NCBI GenBank assembly: GCA_021234535.1
Contig: CM037830.1
Location: 21,507,116-21,571,115 of the forward strand
Origin: Stichopus chloronotus
Taxonomy: Eukaryota; Echinodermata; Holothuroidea; Aspidochirotida; Stichopodidae
DNA: 64,000 nt
Direction: 5' to 3'
This document shows positions 27,482-39,647 of the stretch, piece after piece. The position numbers were made by a program, and so were the translations under genes. The notes below the pieces were generated by a model. That model was not told where the DNA came from. It saw only the letters and a program-made list of their open reading frames with translations, and did not search any database. How positions within the stretch are numbered: the stretch's first letter is position 1; each line of letters starts with the position of its first letter.

Positions 27482-27560
27482 ATGGACTTTTCCCAAAGAG
27501 TGCGTCGAAGCCGTACTAGGAACAAGTCATGCACGGCGGATTCGTTCAACCTGTTTTCAA
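27482..27560 (+). CDS. Candidate first coding exon of FAM107-like gene
   Basis: ATG at 27482 opens a reading frame (MDFSQRVRRSRTRNKS...) in the most CpG-rich patch of this part of the window. A possible donor, CAA|GTACAT, follows 27560. The exon would end in phase 1 (26 codons plus one base), which is exactly what the next exon at 29193 needs. The predicted N-terminus is basic, with RRSRTR. Against it: the donor is weak, the base at -3 from the ATG is T, and I do not recognise the peptide. The true first exon could lie elsewhere, even outside the window. Tentative. Confidence 0.3.
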
Positions 27561-28291
27561 GTACATGGCGGGTTATGAATGTGCATAGTATGTGTTTCAT
27601 GCAGATGAAAATATAGAACCGCATCTGAAAGGAGACCCGTTTAACGTGGAGGAAATGAAACACCTGCCGTCCTTTCCTTCCTTCTTTCCTTCGCTGAAAG
27701 GTTGTAATGCCAGTTGGTTTCATTTTCTTATATGTTTCTTAATTTTTTTTCTCCATTTTTTTTGTTTTATATGTTGTTTTCGTGAGGCGTGTAGATATAT
27801 TAATAGCCAAGTTTAAAGTCAGCAAAAAAAAATGCGTAAATTCGTTAATAATGTCAACATTATCACAATCGTGTGCAGTTCAAGTTTTCGTTGCCAACAT
27901 TGCAGACTGTTGCAATTAATGTATTCCCACTTGGTCTACCAAACCGGCTACCTGCAGCTCGGTTTTACCCATACGGGCTATAGTGACACCCTGCTGTCGC
28001 AAGCACCATAGTTAGTAACCATAACCAAGTCACTCTTTTTCCGGCACGTCAAATCAACTGTACTCGTTTAAGCAATTTGAGTCAAGTCATGACTCAAGTC
28101 ACTGTGTTTTTAACAATGCGGGGAAATTAATCGGCCAGAATTTTTCAAGTCAGGTAATTGTGCAGGTTGTGATGTGAACCATCACTTGATTACAACTCTG
28201 GCTGGCACTGATGCATGCCAACCTGCATGAAAGAGCAAATTATCGCCAGATTAACCGGCTGGCACAAAATTCACTCTAAATTCCACAGACA

Positions 28292-28612
28292 ATGTCTGAC
28301 AGTTCATGGAAATATTTTTGTAAAATTAAGCATCAAAATAGAAACAAATGCACAATGAATTTGCCATCTCCACACATTCCATCTGCAAGAAAGAATCACC
28401 AAGGGAACCCCTTCTCCCCGGACCTCAATCACACTACCCTGGCACAGCAACCACAGCCATATACCACTCAGAATCCTTTAGCTACTACCCTAATGCTTTA
28501 TAGGACCATTCCAGAGGTGCATCAGTCTTTTGCACTTTGGAAAATTACGAGATCCTCGTTCATTGGAAATAATTCCTTAAACTGCTTGGTTGACAAAAGT
28601 CTCCAAGTTTGA
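28292..28612 (+). other. Unassigned 106-codon ORF, probably not a gene
   Basis: An ATG-initiated ORF with a Pro/Gln/His-rich middle (HIPSARKNHQGNPFSPDLN) lies in the first intron of the candidate gene model. There is no family resemblance, no obvious splice border and no recognisable promoter. It may be chance. It is kept only because its composition is less AT-driven than that of the neighbouring ORFs. Confidence 0.12.
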
Positions 28613-29192
28613 CTTTTGCCAAAGAAAGTGAAAGTGAATGGGTTGGGGAGAAATAAACAAGGAACGGAAGAATGATCAATACAGACAGTTACATGACTTT
28701 GATAATGCAAACACAGAGCTATGGTATGGTGACGATGGATGTAGATGCCCCTAGTCGGACAAGTTTGTTTAGGTGGACGTTTACCTTGAATAAGAAGACT
28801 AACAAAGATCAAGTTGATCACTGCATGTAGAGCAAAGAAATAAAGAACGTCAATGAAGAGGCTTTAGCTTCCAAGTGCAGTAAGCACTGTATGAGGAAAC
28901 ATCTTCAGATATGACCAGAACCTAAAGAGTGACAACCCACTACCTTCGGAGACTGTCCCTGGTTGACAAATTCTTTCAGATGTTTCTCTAATTATTGATC
29001 TTCCTGTTCTTTCCAGCTTTTCTGAGTGTGTCAAGGTTCATTGTCTATACACAACTGTGTTTATTGGTTGTGTTTGCGTTCAGTTGTGTTTGTTCTAAAT
29101 CTTTAACCTACCAGACTAAATGTGGAAAGTATTTCAATGTTGCAAATTTGTCCAACAGTGAACTATTTTGCTCTCTCTTTTCATCTTCACAG

Positions 29193-29267
29193 CTCATGTA
29201 ATAGAGCAGGCTCTTGGAATGGAACCCAAACCGAAGAATCCCACCAGTGGGAATTCCCCCAGATCAG
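29193..29267 (+). CDS. FAM107-like gene, Ser/Pro-rich exon (75 nt, phase 1-1)
   Basis: A strong pyrimidine tract ending in cttcacag precedes 29193. The donor is CAG|GTCTGT after 29267. Read in phase 1 the exon encodes HVIEQALGMEPKPKNPTSG followed by NSPRSG, with no stop. Its length (75) and phases (1 in, 1 out) match the neighbouring exons, so it could be skipped or included without changing frame. The Pro/Ser/Lys composition continues smoothly into the next exon. The peptide is not in a family I recognise. Assignment to the gene rests on splice signals and phase. Confidence 0.55.
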
Positions 29268-29398
29268 GTCTGTAGCTATGCTTGGATTGAAATTTCACGC
29301 ACTGGCAAGTTTTATCTTGTTAACATTATGTCAGCCAGCGAAAGCAGCAGTTGAAAAGTAACAGCAACTGCTTGTTTATCATATTGTCCTACTTCACC

Positions 29399-29750
29399 TT
29401 AAAGGGAAATAGGGCGTTTGTTTTACAGAAAACAGCCATACTTTTAAAACCAATGTTTGTGAATGCAGAATGATAGATTATTCAAAATAAGGAAGGACAG
29501 TGGCCTTCTATTCAAGAAATAAGTTTGTCACCTATAGAAACTTAGTTATTTGTTGCTCAATACTAATTTGTTCACCCAAACTTTTCAAACTTCAAGTGAT
29601 GCATCTTCCGGTACTCATCACATGCATAATGTTTAGAGGAGATGAAGCTTTGGCAGATGTTTATTGATGAGACTGAGTAGTTTAACAACAACTAACGCTA
29701 TTTCTTTTGTATGTCATGGTGGTGTATTCTAAACGCCTTGTTTCCCTTAA
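29399..29750 (+). mobile_element. MITE, TTAA type, copy 2 (intact ends)
   Basis: TTAA at 29399-29402 and at 29747-29750 bound an element that starts TTAAAGGGAAATAGGGCGTT and ends AAACGCCTTGTTTCCCTTAA, forming ~20-bp terminal inverted repeats. The interior matches copy 1 at 25592-25941 along its whole length with scattered differences. It has no coding capacity. It sits in the intron 130 bases downstream of the 29193-29267 exon. Confidence 0.8.
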
Positions 29751-30513
29751 AAGCCAGTGACTGTCAAAAGGACTCTTGAGCTGTCACAAGAACGATTGAA
29801 CTGTTATTACTGGCAGTCTTTCACAATTTGATATATCAGCAGTGAATGTAAAGAGAGTAATACAGTCCCAGACAGATGCAACATGAATAACTTGTTTGCA
29901 CAATATAGGTAGAATTCTTACTTTTCAGAAGACAGTTTTGTCACCTAACGTCTTTCTTATAGGTATTTCTTCACAGTTTTGGTAACGGTGGTCAGAAAGT
30001 TTGCTTTAGACTCAGTGGAAGTTGCAAATTAAATGTTTGGAACAAAATAGAGGAAAGAGTAGCAATGAATTCAGTTAATTGTTATTTTCAGGTTTATATA
30101 TATTTTTTTTTTTGGTCTTGTTTTGTAAATGAATGATGACTGAGAAACTGTGACTTCAAATGTACTCAACTGTGCCTAAATATTTACTCCACTTACCTGT
30201 CCTAACACAACAAGTTTACTCTCATCTACCATGTTAAGACTCAGAGTTACTGGTAAACCTTTTAAGCACTGCCTGAATGTACATTTACTCTAAATATGTT
30301 ACAGCTGGTGCATGTACTGTACCTGCCTCAACAGCACATGTCATCAAGTTAAAAATGTGAGAGACTTAATTGGTAGGATCTATTTGTCTAGCTGTTGTGT
30401 AAACATTGTGACAGGCTGGCAGTCAGGCCAATGTTTGCCAAATTATAAACTGTAGCATGATTGCAAAAACTTATAAGTGGCAGCTGTTTGAAGTTATTTC
30501 CTTGACTTTGTTG

Positions 30514-30878
30514 ACGAAAGATAAAAGCTAGGTTTGGAATTGGCTCAGTACGTGGAACTCACGAGAAGTAAAAACGGTTTTCTTGAATTTATTTCTGAAA
30601 GAGAAATGGTAGTTAAAAATGATTAAAAATTGTAACTTTGATTGACATGGCAATTTTAAAAGTGTTTATCTGGTATGTCAGAATGAAGGATAAAACGAAA
30701 GAACGACAGATAAAAGCTAGGTTTGGGATTGGCTCAGTACGTGGAACTCACGAGAAGTAAAAACTGTTTTTCTTGAATTTATTTCTGAAAGAGAAATGGT
30801 AGTTAAAAATGATTAAAAATTGTAACTTTGATTGACATGGCAATTTAAAAGTGTTTATCTGGTATGTCAGGATGAAGT
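30514..30878 (+). repeat. Tandem duplication of a ~189-bp unit
   Basis: The block beginning 'agataaaagctaggtttgg' near 30519 is repeated about 189 bases later near 30708, with only a few differences. Copy 1 runs to about 30689 and copy 2 to about 30878. It lies in the intron between the 29193 and 31712 exons. The rest of this intron (29751-30513 and 30879-31711) shows nothing I can name. Confidence 0.9.
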
Positions 30879-31711
30879 AGGCCCTGTATGTCATTACTAC
30901 ATGTTGCCAAAATTAAAGTAGAGGCCCAGGACAGAGCTAGGCCACCTACCTGTTAGGTTTCTGAGTTACGCTTGGACTATGATTGATTAGTGCAGTGATC
31001 TTGGAGTAATGTCGTCAGTGTATGTTTTTCATTTATTTGAATGGTGGTATTACAATGTCTTACAAGTGTCAGCCACTTCATTCAATTGTGCCAGCTAATT
31101 TATTTCCTCTTTGCTTGTAGATTTTACATTGGTTTTATGTTTCAGTTCGGGAACTTTATACATTGCATGTATTATTTACTAATAATGCATTATTTTCTCT
31201 GTGTTAAGCAGAGGATGTAGCTTGTTAATTAATTAATCAATGAATTAGGGTGTAATTAATAAAATCAGGTGATTAATTTGAGCAGGGTGGTAGTTGGTGG
31301 TAGTTTGACAGGAATCAAATGGTCGTTTCTGTCGGCCTTTGGTCAATTCCTGGAAGTGCAGGATAAATTTACGAAACTTTGAACTTCTTCCAGTTTCTTT
31401 CAGTGTGCATGTGTACTGATTTTGCATACATGGTTGCTCACTCGCTGGGGACTTGCCTGCATTTAAGCATGACAGAGGAACACCCACAGTATCAACATAA
31501 TGGAAATGCGTAGACCACAGAATGATTGTTTTTTGTCCAAAAGATGAAATCGTTTAATGTTCCAGTATCTTCCATCTTTTTCCTTGGGAGAGGTTGTGCC
31601 TGGTTTGTTTGACAGGATGGTTTGGGAAGCAGGGTGGGAGATAAGAGAGGACCCAGTTGGTAAATATAGGACCATTCCTCATTTGGGATATTTTACTCTT
31701 CACTCTCAAAG

Positions 31712-32080
31712 AGAGCCCTCCAAAGAGCCGTCCAGCTCACCACCGAGAAGCCATGTCCCCACCGCCGTCCTTTTCAAGTCCCCAAGTTAGACAGATGAGA
31801 CATTCCCAGCCCTCTCAGAGGTCCTCGGGCGAGAGGCAAAGGGGTGATCCCCGCAGGGTCAAGAGTGTCAGAGAGAGGCCCACCTTTCTGTCAGACCCCT
31901 TTCCACAGCCTGACTACGGGACGTCCCGTCGAGTGCATGCCAAGGAGTCGGACGACAGTTACCTTCAGTACGGTGCGAACAATAACGTAGTCCTGGCACC
32001 GTGGTCACAGGCAAACAGAGACAAAAAGATTCCATCTCCGACAGAAGACTTGGAGTTCACCCAGAGTCATGACAGTAGCA
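31712..32080 (+). CDS. FAM107-like gene, large Ser/Arg/Pro-rich exon (369 nt, phase 1-1)
   Basis: The acceptor is ttcactctcaaag|AG and the donor is AGCA|GTAAGT after 32080, a consensus match. Joined in phase 1 to the previous exon it begins ESPPKSRPAHHREAMSPPP. It goes on through a basic stretch (GERQRGDPRRVKSVRER) and a segment with acidic and aromatic residues (DDSYLQYGANNN, then APWSQANRD), ending in SHDSSS. Length is 123 codons with no stop. Base composition is clearly more GC-rich than the introns. The segment looks intrinsically disordered, with many S/T/P/R residues suited to phosphorylation. An internal ATG at 31753 (gagaagccATGt, G at -3) could serve as an alternative start if transcription begins in this intron. 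The domain is unknown to me. Confidence 0.75.
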
Positions 32081-33893
32081 GTAAGTTGAAATTGATGTCG
32101 TTGGACGTTGACTTGGTCGTGGTGCCGTGTGCCATACTGTGTGCAGCTAACTCTCCTCATCTAACCCACTGATATTAAACCATGTATCTTACTACCTTGT
32201 CCGTCTGAAATTCCACCACATAAAGTGTGACTGTAACTAATATATCTCACCTTTCAGAACATGTACGTGACATATTTTCTGTCAGCTGTGGTTCACTAAA
32301 ACGGCATTTGGTGTCAGCTTTGCCAACTTCAATGGAACATCATAAAAGCTTTCAAAGTTGTGCAATGAAGCACACTGTTGTATTTGCTACAAAACAAATC
32401 AGTATGTATACTCAAGGCTTTTGTGACATGCAAAGTGCAATACACAAATTTTACAATGCAATTAATTTTCATTAACCCATGACACTTAAATTACTCAGTT
32501 ATGGTAACAGCTGAATGGCTGTTCAAGGGATGATTAATCCATATTGCATCGTTAAGAAAGCAGGATGTTTTGTCATGTAAATGTGGTCAACTTCAAAATA
32601 ATAAACCCTGTAAGTGCTTCTTCATTGTAAAAATATACAGTTTCTGTTCTTCTATTTCCGTTCTTCTATTGTTTTTCTTTCTCCTTTTCATACACATCCA
32701 CCGTTCAGCCTGTTGCTGTTGCATAGTCAAACACTCACAGTCAAATGAGCACTTGTAAGGTTTCTTCTTTGCTACAAGAAACCTTCATTGGTTCATTGAA
32801 ATTGCCTTTCTTGCATATTTATTAAATGATGCAAACAAGTATCACAAACTGTATAAAAAGGAGCATCCAAAATCAGTTATTTCTGTGCCAAAGACTGTCA
32901 CTTTTAAACCTGTGTTTTCCGCTCAGTTTAAAGGTCACAACGTCCTCTTTTTGTGGATGTAAAGAAGAGATAAAGACTGAAACAGTTTGAAACTTTTTCA
33001 ATTTAGTCCTTGAGAATCCTTTGAAAATTCTGCTGGTGTTGTCTTAAGACCCCATCGTCTTTGGCTTACATCACAAAAACCATCCATGAAGACTTCCAAA
33101 GTGCAAACATAGTTCTTGGTTTGCAGTTGAGAAACAAGGAAAGAAGAGTTGTAATGTTGTCGTCCACGATCAAAGTTCAAAGGTTGCATAGGATACTGGG
33201 ATTAAATGTTTTACTTAGCACTATGTATCAAGGGAGTGGTGATTACCTGTTTAATGTATGAAGGTACAGATGTTGACATCATCTGACCCTGTCACAGCAG
33301 ACTTACTTAAAATGAGGGCTAAATTTGCCAGCTGTGCAAATGTCCAACAAAATCGTCAGCTTGAACATTTATATTTTTGGTTTTGGGTAGGCTTGTGACA
33401 TTTCTGAGTTCTTCACATTTCGGGGGAACTGTTACAGCTTCATTAAAACCTTACACCTGAACGAGAGTCACCTGATATTAAACAGTGATATCACTTTTAT
33501 GAAGAAATCTGTGATTTGCAGACCAACTTATAGTTTGGATATTTCAGGAGGTTTGTCTGATTGATTGGTTGGCCGGCCTCTGTTAGCTTCTGAATAATTC
33601 TTTTGCCGTGATGGCATTTAAAGTTGTTCTTACAACTTGACCTTGAGATAACGGATGTTTGTCGAATCGATAGAACCCTGGTATGGAGCTACAGTTCAGT
33701 GTTTGCATTTTATCCAACAACTGTGTAATAGACAAATAATAAGGGGTATAAAATTATCCTAAAATATTCAGACTATTTTATTAAATAGTAAATCCATCTC
33801 TCATTTTCCAATGAAAAATGAAGACCTACATATTTCTGCATTGATGGGATTTCAATCTCTGTGTTGCAAACGAGTCATGCATGGCATGAAATG

Positions 33894-34205
33894 ATAACCA
33901 TAGATATTATATATATATTGATGTACGTACTTCTCAGAAGGCATGCCATAATAACCATAGATATTATATGCATATCTCAGTAGGCATGCCATAATAACCA
34001 TAGATATTATGTACATGGATGTACGTACTTCTTAGTTACCATGCCAAATAACCATCTAGATATTTTATGCATGGGTGTACGTACTTCTGAGTAGTCATGC
34101 CATAATAACCATTGATATGATATACATGGATGTACACACTTCTCATTAGGCATGGCATAATAACCATAGATATTATATAAATGTTGTATACGTACATCTC
34201 AGTAA
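33894..34205 (+). repeat. Tandem array, ~55-bp unit, six copies
   Basis: Units begin with ATAACCATAGATATT at about 33894, 33951, 33994, 34048, 34104 and 34159 (spacing 57, 43, 54, 56, 55). Most carry 'ATGTACGTACTTCT' and 'GCATGCCATA'. The units are diverged by substitutions and short indels, so it is a minisatellite of moderate age. Confidence 0.9.
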
Positions 34206-34975
34206 CCTGTCTCCACTGATTTCTTCACTCTTATTTACTGTGCACCAAACTTTATTTGGTACATGTCGCCAGACATGCACCTTCTCTATATCGGAATCTT
34301 ACATTGGTCTCTTTCATCTATCTGGAAAACATCAGTGGTTCAAGGTCTGCCTTCACAAGCCTAAGAAAGGATGATGCAAAATCTAATTTTACTTCTCCTA
34401 CTTTGGGGAATCCGATTTGCTGCGAAAGTAATTTTGTCTGAGTGCTGATATGGATATGCCTCACTTGTCACTTACATGTCCCCACTAACGTTTGCACTCA
34501 TATCTACAGTACACTAAACTTTATTTGGTGCATATGTTACACTGTAGAAGATATGCAACTTGTCTATCGCAGTCTAACACTGCATTCTTCCATTTCCCTG
34601 GTAAAATGTCAATAGTTCAAGGGCTGCTTTTTCAAGCCTGCCCGAAAAAGTCAAATTCAAATTTAATTCAGTTTGCCTATTTTTAGAATTGATCCTGTAC
34701 AAGAGTTATTTTATCTGATTGCTGATGTGAATAGGATATGCCTCACTTCTCAGTTACCTGTCCCCACTGACTGTTGCACTCTTACTACTGTCCACTGTGT
34801 ACCAAACTTTCTTTCATACAGGTACTCTGTGCTACACCTGCACCTTGCCTGTCACAGTGTAACATCTTTCTCTTTGATCTGTCTTGAAAACCTCAAGGAT
34901 TTAAGGGCTCTCTCTTCTTACCAAAAGAAAGTCTGAAAATTTTTATTCAATTTACTTCTGTTTGGAAGGCCTGTC
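34198..34975 (+). repeat. Three diverged tandem repeats, ~225-290 bp each
   Basis: Each unit begins near 'ACCTGTC(T/C)CCACTGA', runs through 'ACCAAACTTT.TTTGGT', 'CACCTTG' and 'TTCAAGGGCT', and ends with 'CAATTT' or 'CTAATTTTACTTC'. Units start near 34198, about 34465 and about 34750. They abut the 55-bp array directly. Short pieces resembling the 'ACCTGTCTCCACAC' head also occur near 1870, 30195, 39840 and 43950, so this is likely a dispersed family that was locally amplified. Confidence 0.65.
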
Positions 34976-37054
34976 ATGATGAATCTGACCTGCCTGATAA
35001 TTATGTACCTACAGTAACCTTTAAATCTTAGGATTCACTAAATCTCAGCAACCAGTATAGATATGGAGATACTTTACATCCCATATTGTATTACTTACCC
35101 TTGGTCTTTAAGTTATTATAAATGTCAACACATTGTACTAGTCTACTGAGTAAATTTACATTCACATCCTAGATATATATACTTACCCCTTGACCTTGCT
35201 CAAAATGTACCCACATAGTTCTAGCACGTTGCCCTTCAAGTCAAGTCTTGTCCTCTTATTGGTTATCATGATCCTTATGAGCTGTTTTTTCTTGTACTGT
35301 ACAGTACACCCCTTTTTCCCCCTCAGAGCGAAAGTAACAAAGTCGAAACTGCAGCTTTATGGCAGGCACTTAATATCTGCAGGTAGTACTCAGAGAGAGT
35401 TTTCATTTATGGGAAGTACTTATTTTATGACTGAAGTTGCCATAAATGTCCAAAGGCCTCATTGTACTTAGGCATTACAATGCACATGAAGTAAATCTTT
35501 GACATATTATGCAAAGGTTGTGTTTCTCAGTAGACAGTTTTATGGAACCCACAGTTCTGCTTCATTTTACTGGAGGGCCCTTCAAATTCCTGTTTGGGCC
35601 GTGGCTCAGTGTCGTTGTGACCGACGTAACCCATCGCTGTGAGTCCTGGGAAACAGTTTCTTATAATGGAAGTGCACGCTGAGCGAAGGAAATGGACAAT
35701 TTATTTGGCAAGAATTTGTGGAGTTAGCTGGTCCTCTTTTTCTTCTCCTGTTAGACCAGCAATGTGAGGGCATCATGCATGTATGAAATTCAAAAAGATG
35801 AGAGAAATCAGTTGATCACATAATGATCGTGATATTAATTATAGGTTGTTCTTGGTATTCAATGAGTTCAATTATTTTAAGTAAGCTGCAAAAAGGAGCA
35901 GTTTTTCGTACATTTGGCAGCATGGCAGCAGTGAAATCTCAAGTAGTATTGATGTTGTTGCGTTATTTCTAGAGACTCTCTCTTCCCTTAGACATATGCT
36001 ATTTCATCGATGTCGGCCTTTTCCTTCCACCATAAATCAGCAGAACTGGTGTGAGAAATAAGAAGGTTTGAATTTTTGGGGGTACAGATTGATTTATTTG
36101 TCTTTTTATTAGACATGGCATTTTTTAATTCAAAAACAGTGTTATCATGTGAAAATTTACCATAATATAATGCTTTATTGTTTAAATTTTCGCAATGGCC
36201 TTGAAAATAATTGATGTGTCTCTTCCCCATTCTTTGTATTCACTTCCTGATAGTCATTTCAAACCTTTGTAAAATCCACCAATAATACCCTGCTTCCTCT
36301 CTCTAGCTTCCCATTTTTAGGTGATTACTGTGTCTGAGACCACGATTTGTACACCGTGAGAACTTACAGCATGGTGTTGATCACTTTTTAGCCAGGTGGT
36401 TAAATTTCACTATGAAATTCTCACAGGCACTTGTTCCAGCAAATGCCTTTTGCTCAGTTAGGAGAAAAATGTTGACCCCCCAGATAGTGCAAGAAAAGCA
36501 AAAGAAACAGTGGTGGAAGTTTAGTGGTATTCGTATGTGACATCCATTCGAGACATACCCAACCTCTGAAGGACAAGTAAATTTTACTACAAGGTTGTCC
36601 ATCAAATAACCAAGTTCAGTTTAAAATGCTTGAAACAAATTAAAAATATCTGAAATGTGGCAGTGCATTTTCTAACAGCACAATGCAAGTGAGTTCATGA
36701 CAGAATTTTTGGCAGGACAACTAAATATTGGAAAGGACAACCACAGTATACATGTTAGTTGTCCCACCAGATGCAGTTGCTAAAATTTCAACACATAGCC
36801 AAAATGATGCAGTGTACAAACCCATCCAGTTTGGGATTATCGTAAGCACATAGACTTCTGTAAAACCATTTATATCGTTAGCTGTAAGGGCAGTGTATCT
36901 GTTTCAGTCCTCGTTTGGTTGTTGAAGCTTGTTCTTTCATACTCGCTAAGAATCCTCAACTCGTATTGGCACATCGCAGTCAGGTGACCCTGCATTATCC
37001 TACAGATAAAACACAGTCGATCAAAGAGTAAATAACCGGCAGATGAAGACAATA

Positions 37055-37390
37055 AAAAGTGTAGATCGGCATTGTTTTTTCATTTGCTGTCTTACACTGT
37101 CGTGCTCGAATGTTGTTGACATGTGCAATCATGTTTACGTTTTCTCTGAGTTTGTTTTCAATGAAAATGTGGTTATTTACAAACCTAAATTTTCATCTTT
37201 TTTATCAAAATCTCTTTGTGTATGAATTTACAATCATAATCAATGCTGAAACTGAGCATGAACTGAGGATAATGCACGATTAAGTGTTATTGCCAGCAAT
37301 GCACTGAGTCTGACTGCCCCCATGCCTCCAGGAACAGCATTAAACCCCTCCCCAGGCCCCAGTCTTGCATTATCCTGATGTTAGTGCACG
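37055..37390 (+). repeat. Dispersed repeat, copy A (partner at 46005)
   Basis: The succession 'ttgttttttcatttgctgtc', 'tcatgttt', 'ttctctgagtttg', 'aaaatg.ggt.atttac', then 'gttagtgcacggtcc' is matched in the same order and spacing at 46005-46370. The two copies are heavily diverged. Family unknown. Confidence 0.4.
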
Positions 37391-39572
37391 GTCCGGCGTT
37401 GACAAACGTTTCATTACGAAAGTGATACTCTGTCGACCTCCGAGCGTATTCCACATTACCCAGAAGATACAGCATTTTTAAGTCCAATTACGGACCCCCC
37501 TCCCATCGAGAATCGTATTCTGCACTTGCATTCTCACCTTGGTGACAAATTTCCCTTGCAGAGATAGACGTATTTAATCATCCTGACGTTTCATCTCATC
37601 AATGATTAAGAACAACTAAATAAATGTGTAAATGACCTCCAGGAAATTACTTTCTCACGAACATGTGAAAATTCTTTTTTTTTTATTTATTTATTTTTCT
37701 TTTATGAAGTACTTGACCAATTAACAGTGATGCCAGTCACTTAGTGCTGCAGTAGACTCTCCATATCAAATTGAATTTTATTACCCTGGCAGTGTTAAGT
37801 GTTTACTATGTGTCATCTTTTACTGGGATTTTGGTTCCTAACTATGAAAATCAATATTTTGCAACCATCCAGAAAACAGGTAATAAATTTAATTGTGTAA
37901 GAGCTGTACTATTCACTGCACAGATCCATACCTGTGCAATTTGAGTGTGCAGTGCTGTCTACAAAAGCACTGAGTTTACTGTATATGCAGATGACAGGCA
38001 CGCTTCCTTGATTAAGTTAACATTCGCTACATTACGGATGTAGGAGTATTCTCTCTGAGAAGGATGTTTTGACGATATGAATACCATATCTACTTTGTGA
38101 TTTCTGTTCTTGTTCACATTTCCATGAAAGGTGACATTTCTGACCTTTTACTTCTAAGCGTTTCCCCTTTTTTTATTCTGACTTTTGTGGTTTCATGTAC
38201 TTCTAATATATCATTTCAGAATGGGTTTCACATACTAACAGACTTTTCGATTCTCCGACTGGTGCACTTTTCAGTGAATTCACCTTTCTTACATATTCTT
38301 TGTGTAACAAGCAGCTGAAAAACTTTCATTCATATGTCAAGCACTTAACGCAACCGGTCTAACGTTACTCACAATGTACTTTCAATCTATACTCCATTGC
38401 TGGTCGAGTTTTGTATACGCACGGCAATCCGAAAGTACCGTACTGTAATTTATGAGGGTGGAAAGTTGCGGAGCTATCTCAATTTGTGTAAATATTTTAG
38501 AACGTTAAGTTCACCTCATTTGACTTACAGTAGGTTATGGTATCATTTTTCCAGCAGATCTGCTATCATCGATAAATACTGCCTGTACGACACTGCAAAT
38601 TTTGCCATGTATTGCCTCAATGTGGTAGATAGCATAATTGCCTTATGTTAGATGGTATTGCTTGCAATTTGACCCAACACAGTGCTGTCGACGACATCAG
38701 CTGTTACGTACATCATGCATGCATGTTAACCCAGTGTAGTACAGTTCATGATCAGTATCAGCTGATGTCCAGTGCTCAAACAGTGAATTTTTTCCTGCAA
38801 CAATACATTGGAAGATTAATTTGAAACAAAGCATTAAATAGTGGTTGAAAAAAAAATCACCTCTTTTATGTGTTTATACTCATCTGGTTACAATGTCCCT
38901 CTTTTAAGGGCAAATGAGTTCTTCCCACTTCCAAATACCTTGCTTTGCAGCAAAGTTGTTAAAGTTAGTACCCTCGTGTACATCATCCGTCCGATTAAGC
39001 ACCAACACCATTAAATCAATGATGCATTTGCCAGGAACAAAAGGTCGAGATCCTCTGTCGCAGTCCCTGAGCAAAAGGAATAGTTCGTAATATGTGTCTC
39101 ATTTTCCAGTTCACTCACATGTTTTGAAACAGTAATGTTTCTTTTTACTGGTAGGACATTAGTGGGAGGACATGTTTCATGCCATGTGTAGGTCCAGCCG
39201 TGACGCAGCTCTCACGATACAAAGAACCTCACATAGCATATAGTCAATTTTTTTTCCAATAGCTTGAATTTGTTATTCCTGAAGCAAATTTCCCAAAAGT
39301 ACAGAAACGAAGGTCTCTTTGCTTCACCTATTCGTCCTCCCAAGCACTAGGAAAAGAAGAAAAACTTCACTGTATCATTCAAAGGCTTGAGTCTTGTTCC
39401 CTCTCAGTGTTAGTTAAGTCTCAGTAAATCATAGGTGCAAGCTGACTATTGCTGAAAGCATTGCCAGTAGGATTTTCAGTTCCACTCCATTCGAGTGTGA
39501 CGAATTCTCCATGCATTTACTGCTGTAGTAAAGTTGAACTTTTTTAACTCTGTGTTGCCTCTGCTCTTACAG

Positions 39573-39647
39573 GTAGCTCGGTTCTCGCCTCTCGGAAGAT
39601 GATCACAATAGAAGACGAGGAGGACCTGCCAGACCACCTTCAAACCT
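39573..39647 (+). CDS. FAM107-like gene, acidic exon (75 nt, phase 1-1)
   Basis: The acceptor ctgctcttacag ends at 39572 and the donor ACCT|GTAATT follows 39647. Phase 1 in and out; it joins the previous exon as SSS, then VLASRKMITIEDEEDLPDHL. The acidic run EDEEDLPD makes this a distinct charged segment. The exon is symmetric and so could be alternatively included. There is no independent family match; support comes from splice signals, phase and composition. Confidence 0.7.

Larger units (their letters stand above)
32081..39572 (+). other. Intron of FAM107-like gene (7.5 kb)
   Basis: Bounded by GTAAGT at 32081 and an acceptor (ctgctcttacag) ending at 39572. It contains a ~55-bp tandem array (33894-34205), three diverged ~265-bp repeats (34198-34975) and a dispersed repeat copy at 37055-37390. 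I see no other exon that joins in phase. Confidence 0.6.

Noticed and set aside
27448..27723. 91-codon minus-strand ORF opposite the candidate first exon
   Set aside because: It is a shadow of the CpG-rich patch, with no splice or family support. The plus-strand frame fits the gene phase.
33894..34205. CRISPR-like array
   Set aside because: The ~55-bp units are diverged direct repeats without unique spacers, in eukaryotic intronic DNA.
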